Positions 41,154 through 49,690 are shown, counted from the first letter of the stretch. The stretch: DNA of 62,777 nucleotides from Nonomuraea ceibae (GCF_019396325.1 NZ_JAHKRO010000052.1:1-62777), one strand, 5' to 3'. Numbers and translations: made by a program. The notes: generated from the sequence alone by a model not told the origin.

Positions 41154-42230
41154 TCAGGGGGTGACGGGGATGTTCGTCAGCCCGGAGACGGCGTTGGTGA
41201 CGGTGTTGGAGGAGTGCACCACGTTGGGGCGGGCCCGGCACTTCGAGGTGGACGTGATCTTGATGGCGTAGGCGCCCACGCCGCCCAGGTCGGAGCGGTT
41301 CCCCCGCCACACGTTGCCGCAGCCGTTGGCGAACGACGGGCTGGTCGCCGGGTTGTGGGTCTCGTAGCCGTTGGCGAGGACGCCGGGCGAGGAGAAGGTG
41401 CCGGTGTTGCCCTCGATCAGGTAGCCGATGCCCTTCACGTCGATCCAGGAGTCGGCCGAGTTCTGCCCCGACAGGCCCCGGCCGTCGAAGGTGTTGCCCC
41501 GGATGACGCCGTCGTGGGTGCCCTCCTTGACGTCGACGTGCTCGGCGGCGACGCCGGGCCCCAGGACGTTGTCCAGCACCTGCACCCGGTCGCTGCGGTC
41601 CACGCCGCCGGAGTTGCCGTGGCAGGACCAGTTGGAGCCGGCCGAGCCGATGTAGACGGCTTCGCCGTACCCGGGCTTGACCGAGCCGGTGTTGTCGATG
41701 CGGGAGTTCTTGACGACCCCGTCGGAGGACGACCTGCGGAAGTGCACGGCCTCCTCCTCGATGTGATGAACGTGGACGCCGTCGATGGTCACGTGCCGGG
41801 AGTCGTCGAGGACGATTCCCTTCTTGGAGTCCTTGACGGTGAAGCCGGTCAGCTTCCAGTGGCGCGCGCCGTAGAGCCACAGGCCGTAGCCGGAGTCCCA
41901 GCCGTTGCCGGGGACGGGGCACGCGGGCGCCTGTCCCGACGGGCCGTCGTTGACCAGCACGGCGGTGGCGGGCCCGGTCAGCGTGATCGGCGCGGACGCG
42001 GTGCCGTCGCGCTCGGCCACGAAGGCACCCCGGTACTCGCCGGGCGCCAGCCGGATCGTCTGCCCCGGCTGCGCGCCCGCCAGCGCGGCGACCAGCCCGG
42101 CGGAGGTGGAGACGTCCACGGTCGTGACGGTGGCCGAAGCGCAGACAGGCTGCGCGGCCAGGGTGAGCGCGGTGACGCCGGCCGCCACGAGCAGACGGCG
42201 ACGTGCGGGTTCGTACACCACAGGTAGCAT
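41154..42230 (-). CDS. Secreted right-handed parallel beta-helix protein
   Basis: 358 residues. The signal peptide is of mixed Arg-rich type (EPARRRLLVAAGVTALTLAA, cut near VCASA). The rest is a beta-helix: GQTIRLAPGEYRGAFVAERD at the N-cap, then ladder repeats such as KLTGFTVKDSKKGIVLDDSR, HVTIDGVHVHHIEEEAVHF and DGVIRGNTFDGRGLSGQNSA. This is the architecture of polysaccharide lyases and hydrolases (pectate lyase-like). Catalytic residues are not identifiable by eye. Start chosen: ATG 42230 with AGGAG five bases upstream. An inverted repeat at 42265-42281 lies in its promoter. Confidence 0.85.
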   Translation of the reverse strand: MLPVVYEPARRRLLVAAGVTALTLAAQPVCASATVTTVDVSTSAGLVAALAGAQPGQTIRLAPGEYRGAFVAERDGTASAPITLTGPATAVLVNDGPSGQAPACPVPGNGWDSGYGLWLYGARHWKLTGFTVKDSKKGIVLDDSRHVTIDGVHVHHIEEEAVHFRRSSSDGVVKNSRIDNTGSVKPGYGEAVYIGSAGSNWSCHGNSGGVDRSDRVQVLDNVLGPGVAAEHVDVKEGTHDGVIRGNTFDGRGLSGQNSADSWIDVKGIGYLIEGNTGTFSSPGVLANGYETHNPATSPSFANGCGNVWRGNRSDLGGVGAYAIKITSTSKCRARPNVVHSSNTVTNAVSGLTNIPVTP

Positions 42231-42264
42231 CGACGCTCCTGACATGGGGGGTGTCGGGGGGTCA

Positions 42265-42281
42265 TTAGGAGAGTTTCCTAA
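42265..42281. promoter_or_regulatory. Inverted repeat upstream of the beta-helix gene
   Basis: TTAGGAGAGTTTCCTAA has 6-base arms TTAGGA and TCCTAA. From memory, closely similar boxes precede many secreted glycan-degrading enzyme genes of actinomycetes. It lies 35 bases before the start codon. Confidence 0.5.
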
Positions 42282-42459
42282 CTTAACGCGGAGCGTAAGT
42301 GCGACGGCACTCCTCTGCAAGCCCTCGGTGCAAAAAGCTCGATCTGATCCAGCCCGCAGGTTAGGAACCCTTATTAAGGTCGAGCTTCGCGGCATCGGGA
42401 ACCCGGTGACGCCCTTCGGGAGACAGCACGGTGAAACACCCACTCACGAAGGAGAGGCG

Positions 42460-43023
42460 TTGAGCGCTGAGACGGTCGAGATCGACGACGGAGAGCTGAT
42501 CCGTCGTTCGGCGCACGACCCAGAGCAGTTCGCCGCGCTGTTCGATCGCTACGCCAAGCAGATCCATCTGTACGCGGCCCGGCGGCTCGGCACACAGGCT
42601 GCCGACGACATCGTGGCCGAGACGTTCCTGGCGGCCTTCCGCAGGCGCGGCACGTACGACACGTCGTGCGCGCTGGCCAGGCCGTGGCTGTACGGGATCG
42701 CCACGACGTTGATCGCCAGGCACCGGCGGCAGGAGGAACGTTTGCTGCGGGCGCTGAGCCGCACCGGGGTGGACCCGCTGCCCGAGGCGCTGGCCGACAC
42801 CGTGTCGCGCCGGGTGACGGCCCAGGGCAGGGAGCGTGAGCTGGCGGGGGCGCTGGCGTCGTTGCCCCGAGGTCATCGGGACGTGCTGCTGCTGGTGGCG
42901 TGGGAGGACATGTCGTACGAGGAGGTGGCGCGAGCGCTGGACATCTCTGTGGGGACTGTGCGGTCACGGCTGCACCGGGCGAGGAAGAAGGCCAGGAAAG
43001 TGCTAGGGGATGAGGAGCTGTAG
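42460..43023 (+). CDS. ECF RNA polymerase sigma factor
   Basis: 187-residue sigma factor: region 2 has FAALFDRYAKQIHLYAARRL with ADDIVAETFLAAFRRRGTYD and PWLYGIATTLIARHRR; region 4 has LASLPRGHRDVLLLVAWEDM with SYEEVARALDISVGTVRSRL. The start is TTG 42460, with AAGGAGAG five bases upstream. The stop TAG shares its G with the GTG of the next gene, so translation is coupled to the CU044_5270-type membrane protein, the probable controlling partner. A decayed copy of the same gene pair is at 27540-28345. Confidence 0.92.
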   Translation: MSAETVEIDDGELIRRSAHDPEQFAALFDRYAKQIHLYAARRLGTQAADDIVAETFLAAFRRRGTYDTSCALARPWLYGIATTLIARHRRQEERLLRALSRTGVDPLPEALADTVSRRVTAQGRERELAGALASLPRGHRDVLLLVAWEDMSYEEVARALDISVGTVRSRLHRARKKARKVLGDEEL

Positions 43024-43958
43024 TGAACGTGCTGAAGGAGTTTCGCCGGAACACCCCGGCGATGACTGACAACGCCGCGACTGCTGCCAAGGCGCGGCTG
43101 ATGACAGCGATCCACGAACCGGAGGCCACACGCAGGTCGGCCTCGTCCGGCACGAGAAGGTTCGGCTGGCGGATCGCGGTGGCGGCGGCTCTGGCCCTGG
43201 TCGTCGGCGGGACCGTCGTGACGCTCAGGGACGAGCCGGGCATGGCACCGGTGGCCAGCGTGACCGAGCTGGGCGAGCGCGCCGCCCGTGCGGCCGAGGA
43301 CGATCCGATGCCCGCGCCGGGCCCCGGACAGTGGCTCTACACCAAGGAACTGCAGCTGACCGGGGTCGAAGGGGACGTCGACCGAGACCAGCGTGACACC
43401 TGGGAACGGTGGACAAGCGTGGACGGCAAGCGGTCGGCCTGGTACCAGGGCGGCAAGCTGATGTTCCAAGGCGGCGCGATTTTCAACCCGGCTGAGCTGG
43501 CCAAACCGCCTGTCACCCCGCCGGGGGTGATCGCCAAGATCAAGGCGGCCATCCTCGACGAGGACCGCCGGGGGCCGCAGGAGCTGAACGGCCACGTCCC
43601 GCCGGTGATGCTCTTCATGGAGATCAACCAGCTCATCTCCGAGCAGTGGCTCGCCCCCGAGGTGCGGGCCGCGCTTTTCCGCGCGCTGCCCACGATCAAG
43701 GGCATCACGGTGACCCAGGATGTGCCCGTCGCCGACGGACGGCGAGGCGTCGCGTTCAGCATCACCGAGGCCGAGGCACGGAGCTATCTCGTCCTGGACC
43801 CGCAGACCTTCCGGTATTTGGGCACCAACTCGACGCGGCTGCAGGATCGGACCTACGAGTGGGCCGATGGCAGTAAGGAGACCTTCAAGGCGGGCACGGT
43901 GGGCCTGACGGCGCAGCTGGAAGCCACGATCGTGGACCAGCCCGGCCGCCGCTCCTGA
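43023..43958 (+). CDS. CU044_5270-family membrane protein, sigma factor partner
   Basis: 311 residues: a cytoplasmic N-terminus of about 45 residues with basic stretches, one membrane helix (WRIAVAAALALVVGGTVVTL), and a long external domain (PGPGQWLYTKELQLTG, PPVMLFMEINQLISEQWLAP, APEVRAALFRALPTIKGITV). Proteins of this family follow ECF sigma genes in Streptosporangiaceae and relatives and are thought to act as anti-sigma-like regulators. The GTG start overlaps the sigma stop by one base. Confidence 0.88.
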   Translation: MNVLKEFRRNTPAMTDNAATAAKARLMTAIHEPEATRRSASSGTRRFGWRIAVAAALALVVGGTVVTLRDEPGMAPVASVTELGERAARAAEDDPMPAPGPGQWLYTKELQLTGVEGDVDRDQRDTWERWTSVDGKRSAWYQGGKLMFQGGAIFNPAELAKPPVTPPGVIAKIKAAILDEDRRGPQELNGHVPPVMLFMEINQLISEQWLAPEVRAALFRALPTIKGITVTQDVPVADGRRGVAFSITEAEARSYLVLDPQTFRYLGTNSTRLQDRTYEWADGSKETFKAGTVGLTAQLEATIVDQPGRRS

Positions 43959-44013
43959 CCACGGCGGCATCCCGGGTCGCACGCGGGCCCGGCCACAGGG
44001 CTACCGTCGAGGC

Positions 44014-44361
44014 ATGACCCACGACCTCGCCCCCGGCCTGGGCTGGGTGCCTTCCTCCTGCACCCTGCCCAGCGCCGAGCAGCCGCTTCGCGTGGCCGAG
44101 TTCGACGCCCTGTTCGCCGACGCGGTGCGGGGCGTGGCACGGCCGGAGCGCACCCGGCTGCGCCTGGAGCTCGCCCTCAGCCCGGACAACGCCGCCCGGG
44201 CCGCCGAGCTGGCGGCCCGGGAGAACGGCTGCTGCTCCTTCTTCACCTTCGGCCTCTCCATCGCCGCCGGCAGCCTGACGCTGGACGTGGCGGTGCCGGC
44301 AGAGCATGTCGAGGTGCTGGACGCGCTCCAGGCCCGCGTGGGCGCCGTGGCCCCGCGCTGA
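44014..44361 (+). CDS. Small protein with ENGCCSFFTF motif, function unknown
   Basis: 115 residues, soluble. A central double Cys motif, ARENGCCSFFTFGL, follows a helix (PDNAARAAELAARENG), and a third Cys is near the N-terminus (VPSSCTLP). The spacing suggests metal or thiol chemistry. Similar small proteins occur singly in actinomycete genomes, sometimes near MerR genes; no role is known to me. The ATG has a weak GAGG. It is convergent with the PaaK-type gene 16 bases away. Confidence 0.78.
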   Translation: MTHDLAPGLGWVPSSCTLPSAEQPLRVAEFDALFADAVRGVARPERTRLRLELALSPDNAARAAELAARENGCCSFFTFGLSIAAGSLTLDVAVPAEHVEVLDALQARVGAVAPR

Positions 44362-44377
44362 GCCCGGGCCGAGGCGG

Positions 44378-45763
44378 TCAGGGGAGTGTGGAGCCGGCCG
44401 CGTTCCCGCCAGTGGCGGGGAACGGGATGACCGCGCGTACCTTGCCGCCCGGGCTGTGCTGGATCGGTTCGCTGCCGCGTTCGAGCCGTACGTGACCGAG
44501 GCCGTGGCGGGACAGCAGGTCGCGCAGGCGGACCTCGGCCTGATGCCAGAGGGTCGCGTGGGCGGGGTGCAGCCGGACGCGCAGCGTGGCCGGCGCGGTC
44601 TGGACGATCTGGAACAGTTCCAGGCCGGGCACCGCCTCCAGCAGCGTGGCCAGCGGCAGCGGTGCGAGGGTGACCGTCGCCTGTTCGTCCCCGGCGCCGG
44701 GGAAGGTGAGCAGGTCGGCGGCGCGGCCCTGGACGCGGACCGCCGGGCCGGGCCGGCCGCACGGACACGGATCGGGCCGGAGCAGGACGCTGTCGCCGAG
44801 GTCGTAGCGCAGGATCGGCTGCACGCGGTTGGCCAGGTTGGTCAGCAGCACGGTGTGCGAGGGCTCGCCCGGGGCCACCGGCCGGTACTGCTCGTCTACG
44901 GGTTCGAGGACGGCCCAGTCGGCGTTGAGGTGCATCCAGCTCTGCGAGCAGCCGTAGGACAGGAAGGGGCACTCGTTGCAGGCGTAGCTGGTCCGTACCT
45001 TCGCTCGCAGGGCGGCCGCGACGCGCGCGTACTCGCCGACGGGCAGTCCTTCGGCGGTGAGCATCACGAGGGCCGGGTTGATGCGCAGCCGTCCGGCTTC
45101 CGCCTCGCCGGCCAGCAGGGCGCCGACACTGGCATAGGGGGCCAGCACCGCTGGGCGGAAGTCGTTGAGCTCGGCCACCAGATCCGGCAGCGGCTGGTGC
45201 ACGCTGAAGGCGGCGACGCGGGAGCTGCCGCGTAGCCGGGCGGCGGCCACGGTGGAGGCGAAATGCCCGCCTTCGGGTATCACCAGCGCCACCCGGCCGC
45301 CGCCCCGCGCGATGCGGGCCACGTCCCGTACGCTCAGCGAGCCGGTCAGCAGCCGCGCCATCATCGCGGAGGTCACCGCCGTCGCGCGGGCGTCCTGGAG
45401 GAAGATGCCGTGCGTGCCGGTGGTGCCGGAGGTGGTGGACAGGGTGTATCGGCCGGCGAACGGCCGGCCGATGCGCGCCGGGTCGTCGGCGAAGGCTCGT
45501 GCCTGTGCCAGGGTGACGGCCGGGTCGGTGACCCAGTCGTCGAAAGCGGCCATCAGCTCGCGCTTGCCGGTGGGCGGCAGCAGCGCCAGGTCGGCCGCGT
45601 CGGCCGGCAGGTCCCGGTACAGGCGCCGGTAGTAGGGGGAGTGGGTGCGCGCCCAGGTCACGAGCTCGCTCACGCGGGCCCCCTGCCGGGCGGCCATCGC
45701 CTGCTCGCCGCCTGCTTTGGCGGAGCGGGCGTCGGCCAGCAGCCGCAGCGTCGAGGTGTTCAT
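44378..45763 (-). CDS. PaaK-type phenylacetate-CoA ligase family protein
   Basis: 461-residue adenylate-forming enzyme. RRLYRDLPADAADLALLPPT and TLSTTSGTTGTHGIFLQDAR (P-loop) lie in the N-half, TSYACNECPFLSYGCSQSWM with three Cys follows, then LRYDLGDSVLLRPDPCPCGR and a small C-terminal domain. The Cys cluster and CPCGRPGP are typical of the F390-synthetase/capsular PaaK subgroup, whose acid substrates vary. Start chosen: ATG 45763 (MNTSTLR); longer frames add an unlikely N-terminus. It is divergent from an ArsR gene whose promoter has a long inverted repeat. Confidence 0.85.
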   Translation of the reverse strand: MNTSTLRLLADARSAKAGGEQAMAARQGARVSELVTWARTHSPYYRRLYRDLPADAADLALLPPTGKRELMAAFDDWVTDPAVTLAQARAFADDPARIGRPFAGRYTLSTTSGTTGTHGIFLQDARATAVTSAMMARLLTGSLSVRDVARIARGGGRVALVIPEGGHFASTVAAARLRGSSRVAAFSVHQPLPDLVAELNDFRPAVLAPYASVGALLAGEAEAGRLRINPALVMLTAEGLPVGEYARVAAALRAKVRTSYACNECPFLSYGCSQSWMHLNADWAVLEPVDEQYRPVAPGEPSHTVLLTNLANRVQPILRYDLGDSVLLRPDPCPCGRPGPAVRVQGRAADLLTFPGAGDEQATVTLAPLPLATLLEAVPGLELFQIVQTAPATLRVRLHPAHATLWHQAEVRLRDLLSRHGLGHVRLERGSEPIQHSPGGKVRAVIPFPATGGNAAGSTLP

Positions 45764-45979
45764 GATGCTCTGGTGTCCCTTCCGGTGGCACCGCGTGCAG
45801 GCGGTGTACGGACCCGGCCGGGCACCTGCGGGGAGGACTCGGCCAGGCATGACTGCGTGGCCGAAGGTCTCGTCCACCGGCCGGTGACCGGTCCCCGCCA
45901 CCGGAGAACGCGAGGTTCTCAGCGTGTCGACGTGCGGGCGTTGCGGACTACTCCCCTTCGGAGTGTCCCCATCCTCCAC

Positions 45980-46011
45980 ACATTTCGGAAGTCGCGCAAG
46001 TGTCGAAATGT
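45980..46011. promoter_or_regulatory. 8-bp inverted repeat between PaaK-type and ArsR genes
   Basis: ACATTTCG (45980-45987) and CGAAATGT (46004-46011) form perfect arms around a 16-base centre, 38 bases before the ArsR start; probable ArsR site controlling both divergent genes. Confidence 0.55.
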
Positions 46012-46048
46012 AGGGGGTGGGCCCTCGGCGCGGGACAATGGAGGAACG

Positions 46049-46408
46049 ATGTCGACCTCTCCCACCACGGGTTCAGCTGGAGCCGAGCGCCCGTCGCCGC
46101 CCCCGGCGCAGCTGAGGGCGGCGGCCGGGACGTTCGCCCTGCTGGCCAGCCCGGTACGGCTGCACCTGATGTGGCTGATCACCCACGGCTCCTATGACGT
46201 CAGCACGCTGGCCGGGCACGCGGGCATCAGCATCGCCACGGTCTCCCAGCACCTGGCCAAGCTCCGGCTGGCCGGGCTGATCACCGCGAGCCGGGACGGC
46301 CGCCGGACGCTGTACGCGGTGGAGGACCCGCATGTGGTCACGCTGATCGGCCAGATCTTCGACCACATCGCCCCCGACGGAAGCCTGGCTCCCGATCCTC
46401 CCCGATAG
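46049..46408 (+). CDS. ArsR-family regulator
   Basis: 119-residue winged helix: AAGTFALLASPVRLHLMWLI, then DVSTLAGHAGISIATVSQHL and LAKLRLAGLITASRDGRRTL. No ELCV-type metal box is present (the helix has STLAGHAG), so the signal is unlikely to be arsenic. ATG 46049 has GGAGG upstream. It is divergent from the PaaK-type ligase and probably represses it through the inverted repeat between them. Confidence 0.92.
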   Translation: MSTSPTTGSAGAERPSPPPAQLRAAAGTFALLASPVRLHLMWLITHGSYDVSTLAGHAGISIATVSQHLAKLRLAGLITASRDGRRTLYAVEDPHVVTLIGQIFDHIAPDGSLAPDPPR

Positions 46409-46584
46409 CTTGCCCGGCCCGGGTCGCCCAGCGGGCAGCCGGTGCCTAGCCGGGTGCCGAGGCGGCCACATGGGCGGCGTAGACGTCCGGCGGGTTGGCG
46501 ACGCACACCATCTCGGTGTCCTACTCGGCCCGGTTGGAAGAGCCGGCATCACGTCCCCGGCGGCCTTCGCAGGGGTGGTGTCCG

Positions 46585-47382
46585 TCACCGGGTGCCGGGA
46601 GGGGCGTCGATGAAGTCGCGGGTGAGCGCGATGAGCCGGCTCGGGTCGGCGAACCAGTCCATGTGGCCCTGCCCCTCGATCTCGACGAGGCGGCTGTCCC
46701 GGATGGCGGCGTGCAGCCGGCGGGAGCCGTCGACCGGGATCATGTTGTCGTCGGCGAACCCGATCACCAGGGTGGGGGCGGTGATGGCGGGCAGCAGCGG
46801 GCGGATGTCCACGTTCAGCCCGAGGTCGACCTGGCGGCCGATGCCGGGCGGGGGCCAGGCGTCGGCCAGCGAGTAGGCCAGGCCCTCGTGGCCGAACCGG
46901 TCCAGGGCGGCGGCGCCGAAGCCGGTCAGGGTGGAGAAGCGCTTGAACAGCTCGCGGTCGGTGTCCAGGAGCTTGCGCGCGGTCTCGAAGTAGAAGCGGT
47001 CGCGGGGGCCGGTGGTGTCCGGCCAGCCCGCGACGAGGACGAGCCTGCGGACCAGCTCCGGGTGGCGCGCGGCGACGGCGGCCGCGGCGACCGCGCCCAG
47101 AGAGAACCCCAGCAGGTCCACCGGACCGTCCACTGCCGCCCGGGCGGCCGCGGTGATCTGCTCCGTGATGCCGTCCACGCTCAGCTCGCGCCCGTCGTCG
47201 GTGGTCTGCCCGCTGCCGCTGAAGTTGGGGCGGACGACGGTCCGGGTGGCGGTGAAGTGGCCGAAGACGTTGCCGAAGACCTTCTCGGCGTCGCCGCCCA
47301 TGCCGTGGACCAGGACCAGGCCGGGGCCCTGGCCGTCGACCTCGTAGTGCACCCGTGCGTCCTGCGCGGAGATGAAAGGCAT
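46585..47382 (-). CDS. Alpha/beta-fold hydrolase
   Basis: 265-residue hydrolase: LVLVHGMGGDAEKVFGNVFG (oxyanion HG), VRPNFSGSGQT, nucleophile in LLGFSLGAVAAAAVAARHPE (Ser near residue 94), Asp in LVIGFADDNMIPVDGSRRLH and His in EIEGQGHMDWFADPSRLIAL. The pattern is that of small esterases or meta-cleavage-product hydrolases. It is transcribed alone from a promoter with an inverted repeat at 47419-47441. Bases 46409-46584 before its 3' end hold no gene that can be supported. Confidence 0.87.
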   Translation of the reverse strand: MPFISAQDARVHYEVDGQGPGLVLVHGMGGDAEKVFGNVFGHFTATRTVVRPNFSGSGQTTDDGRELSVDGITEQITAAARAAVDGPVDLLGFSLGAVAAAAVAARHPELVRRLVLVAGWPDTTGPRDRFYFETARKLLDTDRELFKRFSTLTGFGAAALDRFGHEGLAYSLADAWPPPGIGRQVDLGLNVDIRPLLPAITAPTLVIGFADDNMIPVDGSRRLHAAIRDSRLVEIEGQGHMDWFADPSRLIALTRDFIDAPPGTR

Positions 47383-47418
47383 GATCGAACCCGTCCTTTT
47401 AGCGAGAGCTGGTTAAGT

Positions 47419-47441
47419 GAGCACTAAGATAACGAGTGCTC
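47419..47441. promoter_or_regulatory. 7-bp inverted repeat upstream of the hydrolase gene
   Basis: GAGCACT (47419-47425) and AGTGCTC (47435-47441) are perfect arms around 9 bases, 37 bases before the start codon. A TGCTCGCGTA-like stretch follows and recurs near 47463. No regulator gene is directly attached. Confidence 0.4.
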
Positions 47442-47554
47442 GCGTAGCAGTCAAACAGATGAGCGCTCGCGTATTCGACGGCGCGGTGCGCAGCGGTCCA
47501 TGCCGCAACCGGCGGGCACGGGCCGCTGCGGCACCGGTCGAAGAGCTGTCCGGG

Positions 47555-47962
47555 TCAGCCGTTCAGCTGGGCGATCGCTCGCACGGCTTCCTGGTCGTCG
47601 GACTGGAGCCGGCCGGCCCAGCCGGCGTTCTCGAGCGGGTAGTGGTTCATCAGGATCAGCGTCTCGTCGGTGTTGGCGAGGCCCTGGTACGCCTCGGCGA
47701 TCGCGGCATGGATCCTCTCGGTCATGCTCCGCTTGGCGTCCAGGCTGGACAGCTCCGGCGCCTCGAGGAAGCACAGCGGCCGGATCGGCTCGGCGGCGAT
47801 CCGGCCGTCCTGGGCCACCTGGTCGGGCGCGTACTCGCGGAGCCAGATCCGCACGTCGGGGATGCGGTAGGCGGCGTCGATCGCCTCGGTGATCTGCTTC
47901 ATCATCTTCTGCTTGGCGTCGGCTCGAACCCCGGTGGGGGCTTCGATGATGAACTGCGGCAT
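47555..47962 (-). CDS. Tautomerase-superfamily (4-oxalocrotonate tautomerase-like) protein
   Basis: 135 residues with the catalytic Pro exposed after Met removal (MPQFIIEAPTGVRADAKQKM). Two beta-alpha-beta units are visible: the N-terminal one and one around CFLEAPELSSLDAKRSMTER, so this is a fused two-unit tautomerase. Enzymes of this group isomerise keto-enol acids. It is divergent from the HxlR-SCP2 gene, which probably controls it through the repeats at 48002-48030. Confidence 0.87.
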   Translation of the reverse strand: MPQFIIEAPTGVRADAKQKMMKQITEAIDAAYRIPDVRIWLREYAPDQVAQDGRIAAEPIRPLCFLEAPELSSLDAKRSMTERIHAAIAEAYQGLANTDETLILMNHYPLENAGWAGRLQSDDQEAVRAIAQLNG

Positions 47963-48001
47963 GTCCGTTCTCCTCTTTCGGTGACCGTGTGGTTGGACCG
48001 T

Positions 48002-48030
48002 ACAACTAGTTGATTGGAAAAAACAACTAG
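48002..48030. promoter_or_regulatory. ACAACTAG direct repeats, probable HxlR site
   Basis: ACAACTAG occurs at 48002-48009 and 48023-48030, 21 bases (two helical turns) apart; the first is part of the palindrome CAACTAGTTG. They lie between the divergent tautomerase and HxlR genes. Confidence 0.55.
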
Positions 48031-48069
48031 AGAGGTAAGTTTCAGAACTACGGCTGCTAGACTCGCGGC

Positions 48070-48744
48070 ATGGCGGGCAAGCGGAAGTACGACGACGGAT
48101 GCGCGGTGTCGCACGGGCTCGACCTGATCGGGGAGCGGTGGACGCTGCTGGTGGTGCGCGAGCTGCTTCTCGGCCCCAAACGCTTCACCGACCTGCGTAC
48201 CGGCCTGCCGGGCGTCAGCCCGGACGTGCTGACCCAGCGACTCCGCGAGCTGGCCGAGGCCGGCATCGTGCAGCGGCGCAAGCTGCCCGCACCGGCGGGC
48301 TCCTGGGTGTACGACCTGACCGAATGGGGCATGCAGCTCGAACCGATCGTCCGGCACCTCGGCCGCTGGGCCAGCCGCTCGCCGAGGCTCCGGCACGACG
48401 CCGCGATCGGCGTCGACTCGCTGGTCCTGTCCTTCAGGGCGCTGTTCGCCCCGGAAGCCGCGGCCGGGCTCGACGCCGTCATCGCCCTCACCATGGGCGA
48501 GCAGCGCTTCCGCGTCGAGATCGCCGGCGGCCGGCTCGACGCCGCCCGCGGGGAGGCGGAGCACGCGGACGTGGTCATCGGCACCGATCCCGCCACGCTG
48601 ACCGCGCTGCTGCACGAGGGCCTGCCCGTCGCCGACGCGCTGAAGGCCGGCGACCTGGTGATCGACGGCCCCCTGGACCTGGTCGAACGGTTTCTCGGCC
48701 TCTTCCCGCTCCCCGAGCCGGCCCCGCTCCCCGGTCCCCAATGA
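48070..48744 (+). CDS. HxlR-family regulator with C-terminal SCP2-like domain
   Basis: 224 residues. Residues 5-100 are an HxlR winged helix: AVSHGLDLIGERWTLLVVRE, then FTDLRTGLPGVSPDVLTQRL and AGSWVYDLTEWGMQLEPIVR. Residues 120-215 form an SCP2/sterol-carrier-like domain (FRVEIAGGRLDAARGEAEHA, DVVIGTDPATLTALLHEGLP). The hydrophobic pocket may bind the effector directly. It is divergent from the tautomerase gene. Confidence 0.9.
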   Translation: MAGKRKYDDGCAVSHGLDLIGERWTLLVVRELLLGPKRFTDLRTGLPGVSPDVLTQRLRELAEAGIVQRRKLPAPAGSWVYDLTEWGMQLEPIVRHLGRWASRSPRLRHDAAIGVDSLVLSFRALFAPEAAAGLDAVIALTMGEQRFRVEIAGGRLDAARGEAEHADVVIGTDPATLTALLHEGLPVADALKAGDLVIDGPLDLVERFLGLFPLPEPAPLPGPQ

Positions 48745-48793
48745 TCACGTGCGGGTGACCGCCCCGTGCGGAGCGCGTGGCAGGATCGCGGCC

Positions 48794-49639
48794 ATGTCCC
48801 TGCGTGTTCCCCGCCTCCGGGTCGGCTCGGCCGAGATCATCGCCCTGGCCGACGCCGAGGGCCCGTTCTTCTCCCCGCGCGCCGAGGCCTTCCCCGAGGC
48901 CACGGCCGCCCAGTGGGCCGAAGCCGACCGCTACGACCCGGGCGCGGTCGACGCCGAGGGCCGCTGGCGGCTCCAGTTCCGCGCGTACGCCATCCGCGGG
49001 GACAAGGGCCTCACCGTCGTGGACGCCGGGATCGGCCCGGCGGACAGCCCGGCCGGCTCGTGGGCGCCCGTGCCCGGCAGGCTCCCCGATTCACTCGCGG
49101 CCGCGGGCCTCGACCCGGCCGAGGTCGACACCGTGGTGCTCACGCATCTGCACACCGACCACGTCGGGTGGGCGGTCGTGACCGAGGCGGCTGTCCCGCC
49201 GGCGGACGGCGCACCCGCGCCCGGCGGCCGTCGCCCGTACTTCCCGAATGCCGACTACCTGCTCCAGCGGGCCGAGTTCGAGGCCCTGGACGCGCTCAAC
49301 CCGCAGCTTCGCGAGACCCTGACCGACCCGCTGGAGGCGGCCGGCCGGCTCCGGCTTCTCGACGGGGACACGCGGCTGCGCGCCGGGCGCATCGTCGCGA
49401 CGCCCGGTCACACGCCCGGGCACCAGAGCGTGGTGGTGGGCGACGGGCGCGAGCTGGTGCTCGTCACCGGCGACCTCCTGGTGCACGCGCTCCAGGTGCT
49501 CCACCCCGAGCTCGCCTACGCGCACGAGCTCGACCCCGGGGCGGCCAGGCGGTCAAGGAAGCGCATGCTCGACCGCGCGACCGCCACCACGCTGCACCTG
49601 GCGACACCGCACCTGACGGAGCCGTTCGTCGCGGTGTGA
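48794..49639 (+). CDS. MBL-fold metallo-hydrolase
   Basis: 281 residues with the beta-lactamase-fold metal motifs: HLHTDHVG (metal sites 1 and 2), GHTPGHQS and VTGDLLVHALQ, with the last His in ATPHLTEPF. The N-terminal segment LRVPRLRVGSAEIIALADAE and a Trp-rich insertion (ATAAQWAEADRYDPGAVDAE) resemble lactonase/AttM-like enzymes. Quorum-signal or lactone hydrolysis is possible but unproven. Start chosen: ATG 48794; a longer frame lacks similarity. Confidence 0.87.
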   Translation: MSLRVPRLRVGSAEIIALADAEGPFFSPRAEAFPEATAAQWAEADRYDPGAVDAEGRWRLQFRAYAIRGDKGLTVVDAGIGPADSPAGSWAPVPGRLPDSLAAAGLDPAEVDTVVLTHLHTDHVGWAVVTEAAVPPADGAPAPGGRRPYFPNADYLLQRAEFEALDALNPQLRETLTDPLEAAGRLRLLDGDTRLRAGRIVATPGHTPGHQSVVVGDGRELVLVTGDLLVHALQVLHPELAYAHELDPGAARRSRKRMLDRATATTLHLATPHLTEPFVAV

Positions 49640-49690
49640 CCACGGCCCGCTCCGGTGCTCAGGCGACCGGGAACCCACCTCGGGGGCCGG

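Noticed and set aside
45764..46048. An N-terminal extension of the PaaK-type ligase up to 45979
   Set aside because: The added residues are irregular, cross the ArsR operator and lack a ribosome site.
46409..46584. Short frames between the ArsR and hydrolase genes, including a 21-codon one ending in NPPDVYAAHVAASAPG
   Set aside because: Too short, a stop lies just upstream, no ribosome site and no partner; possibly a gene relic but not supportable.
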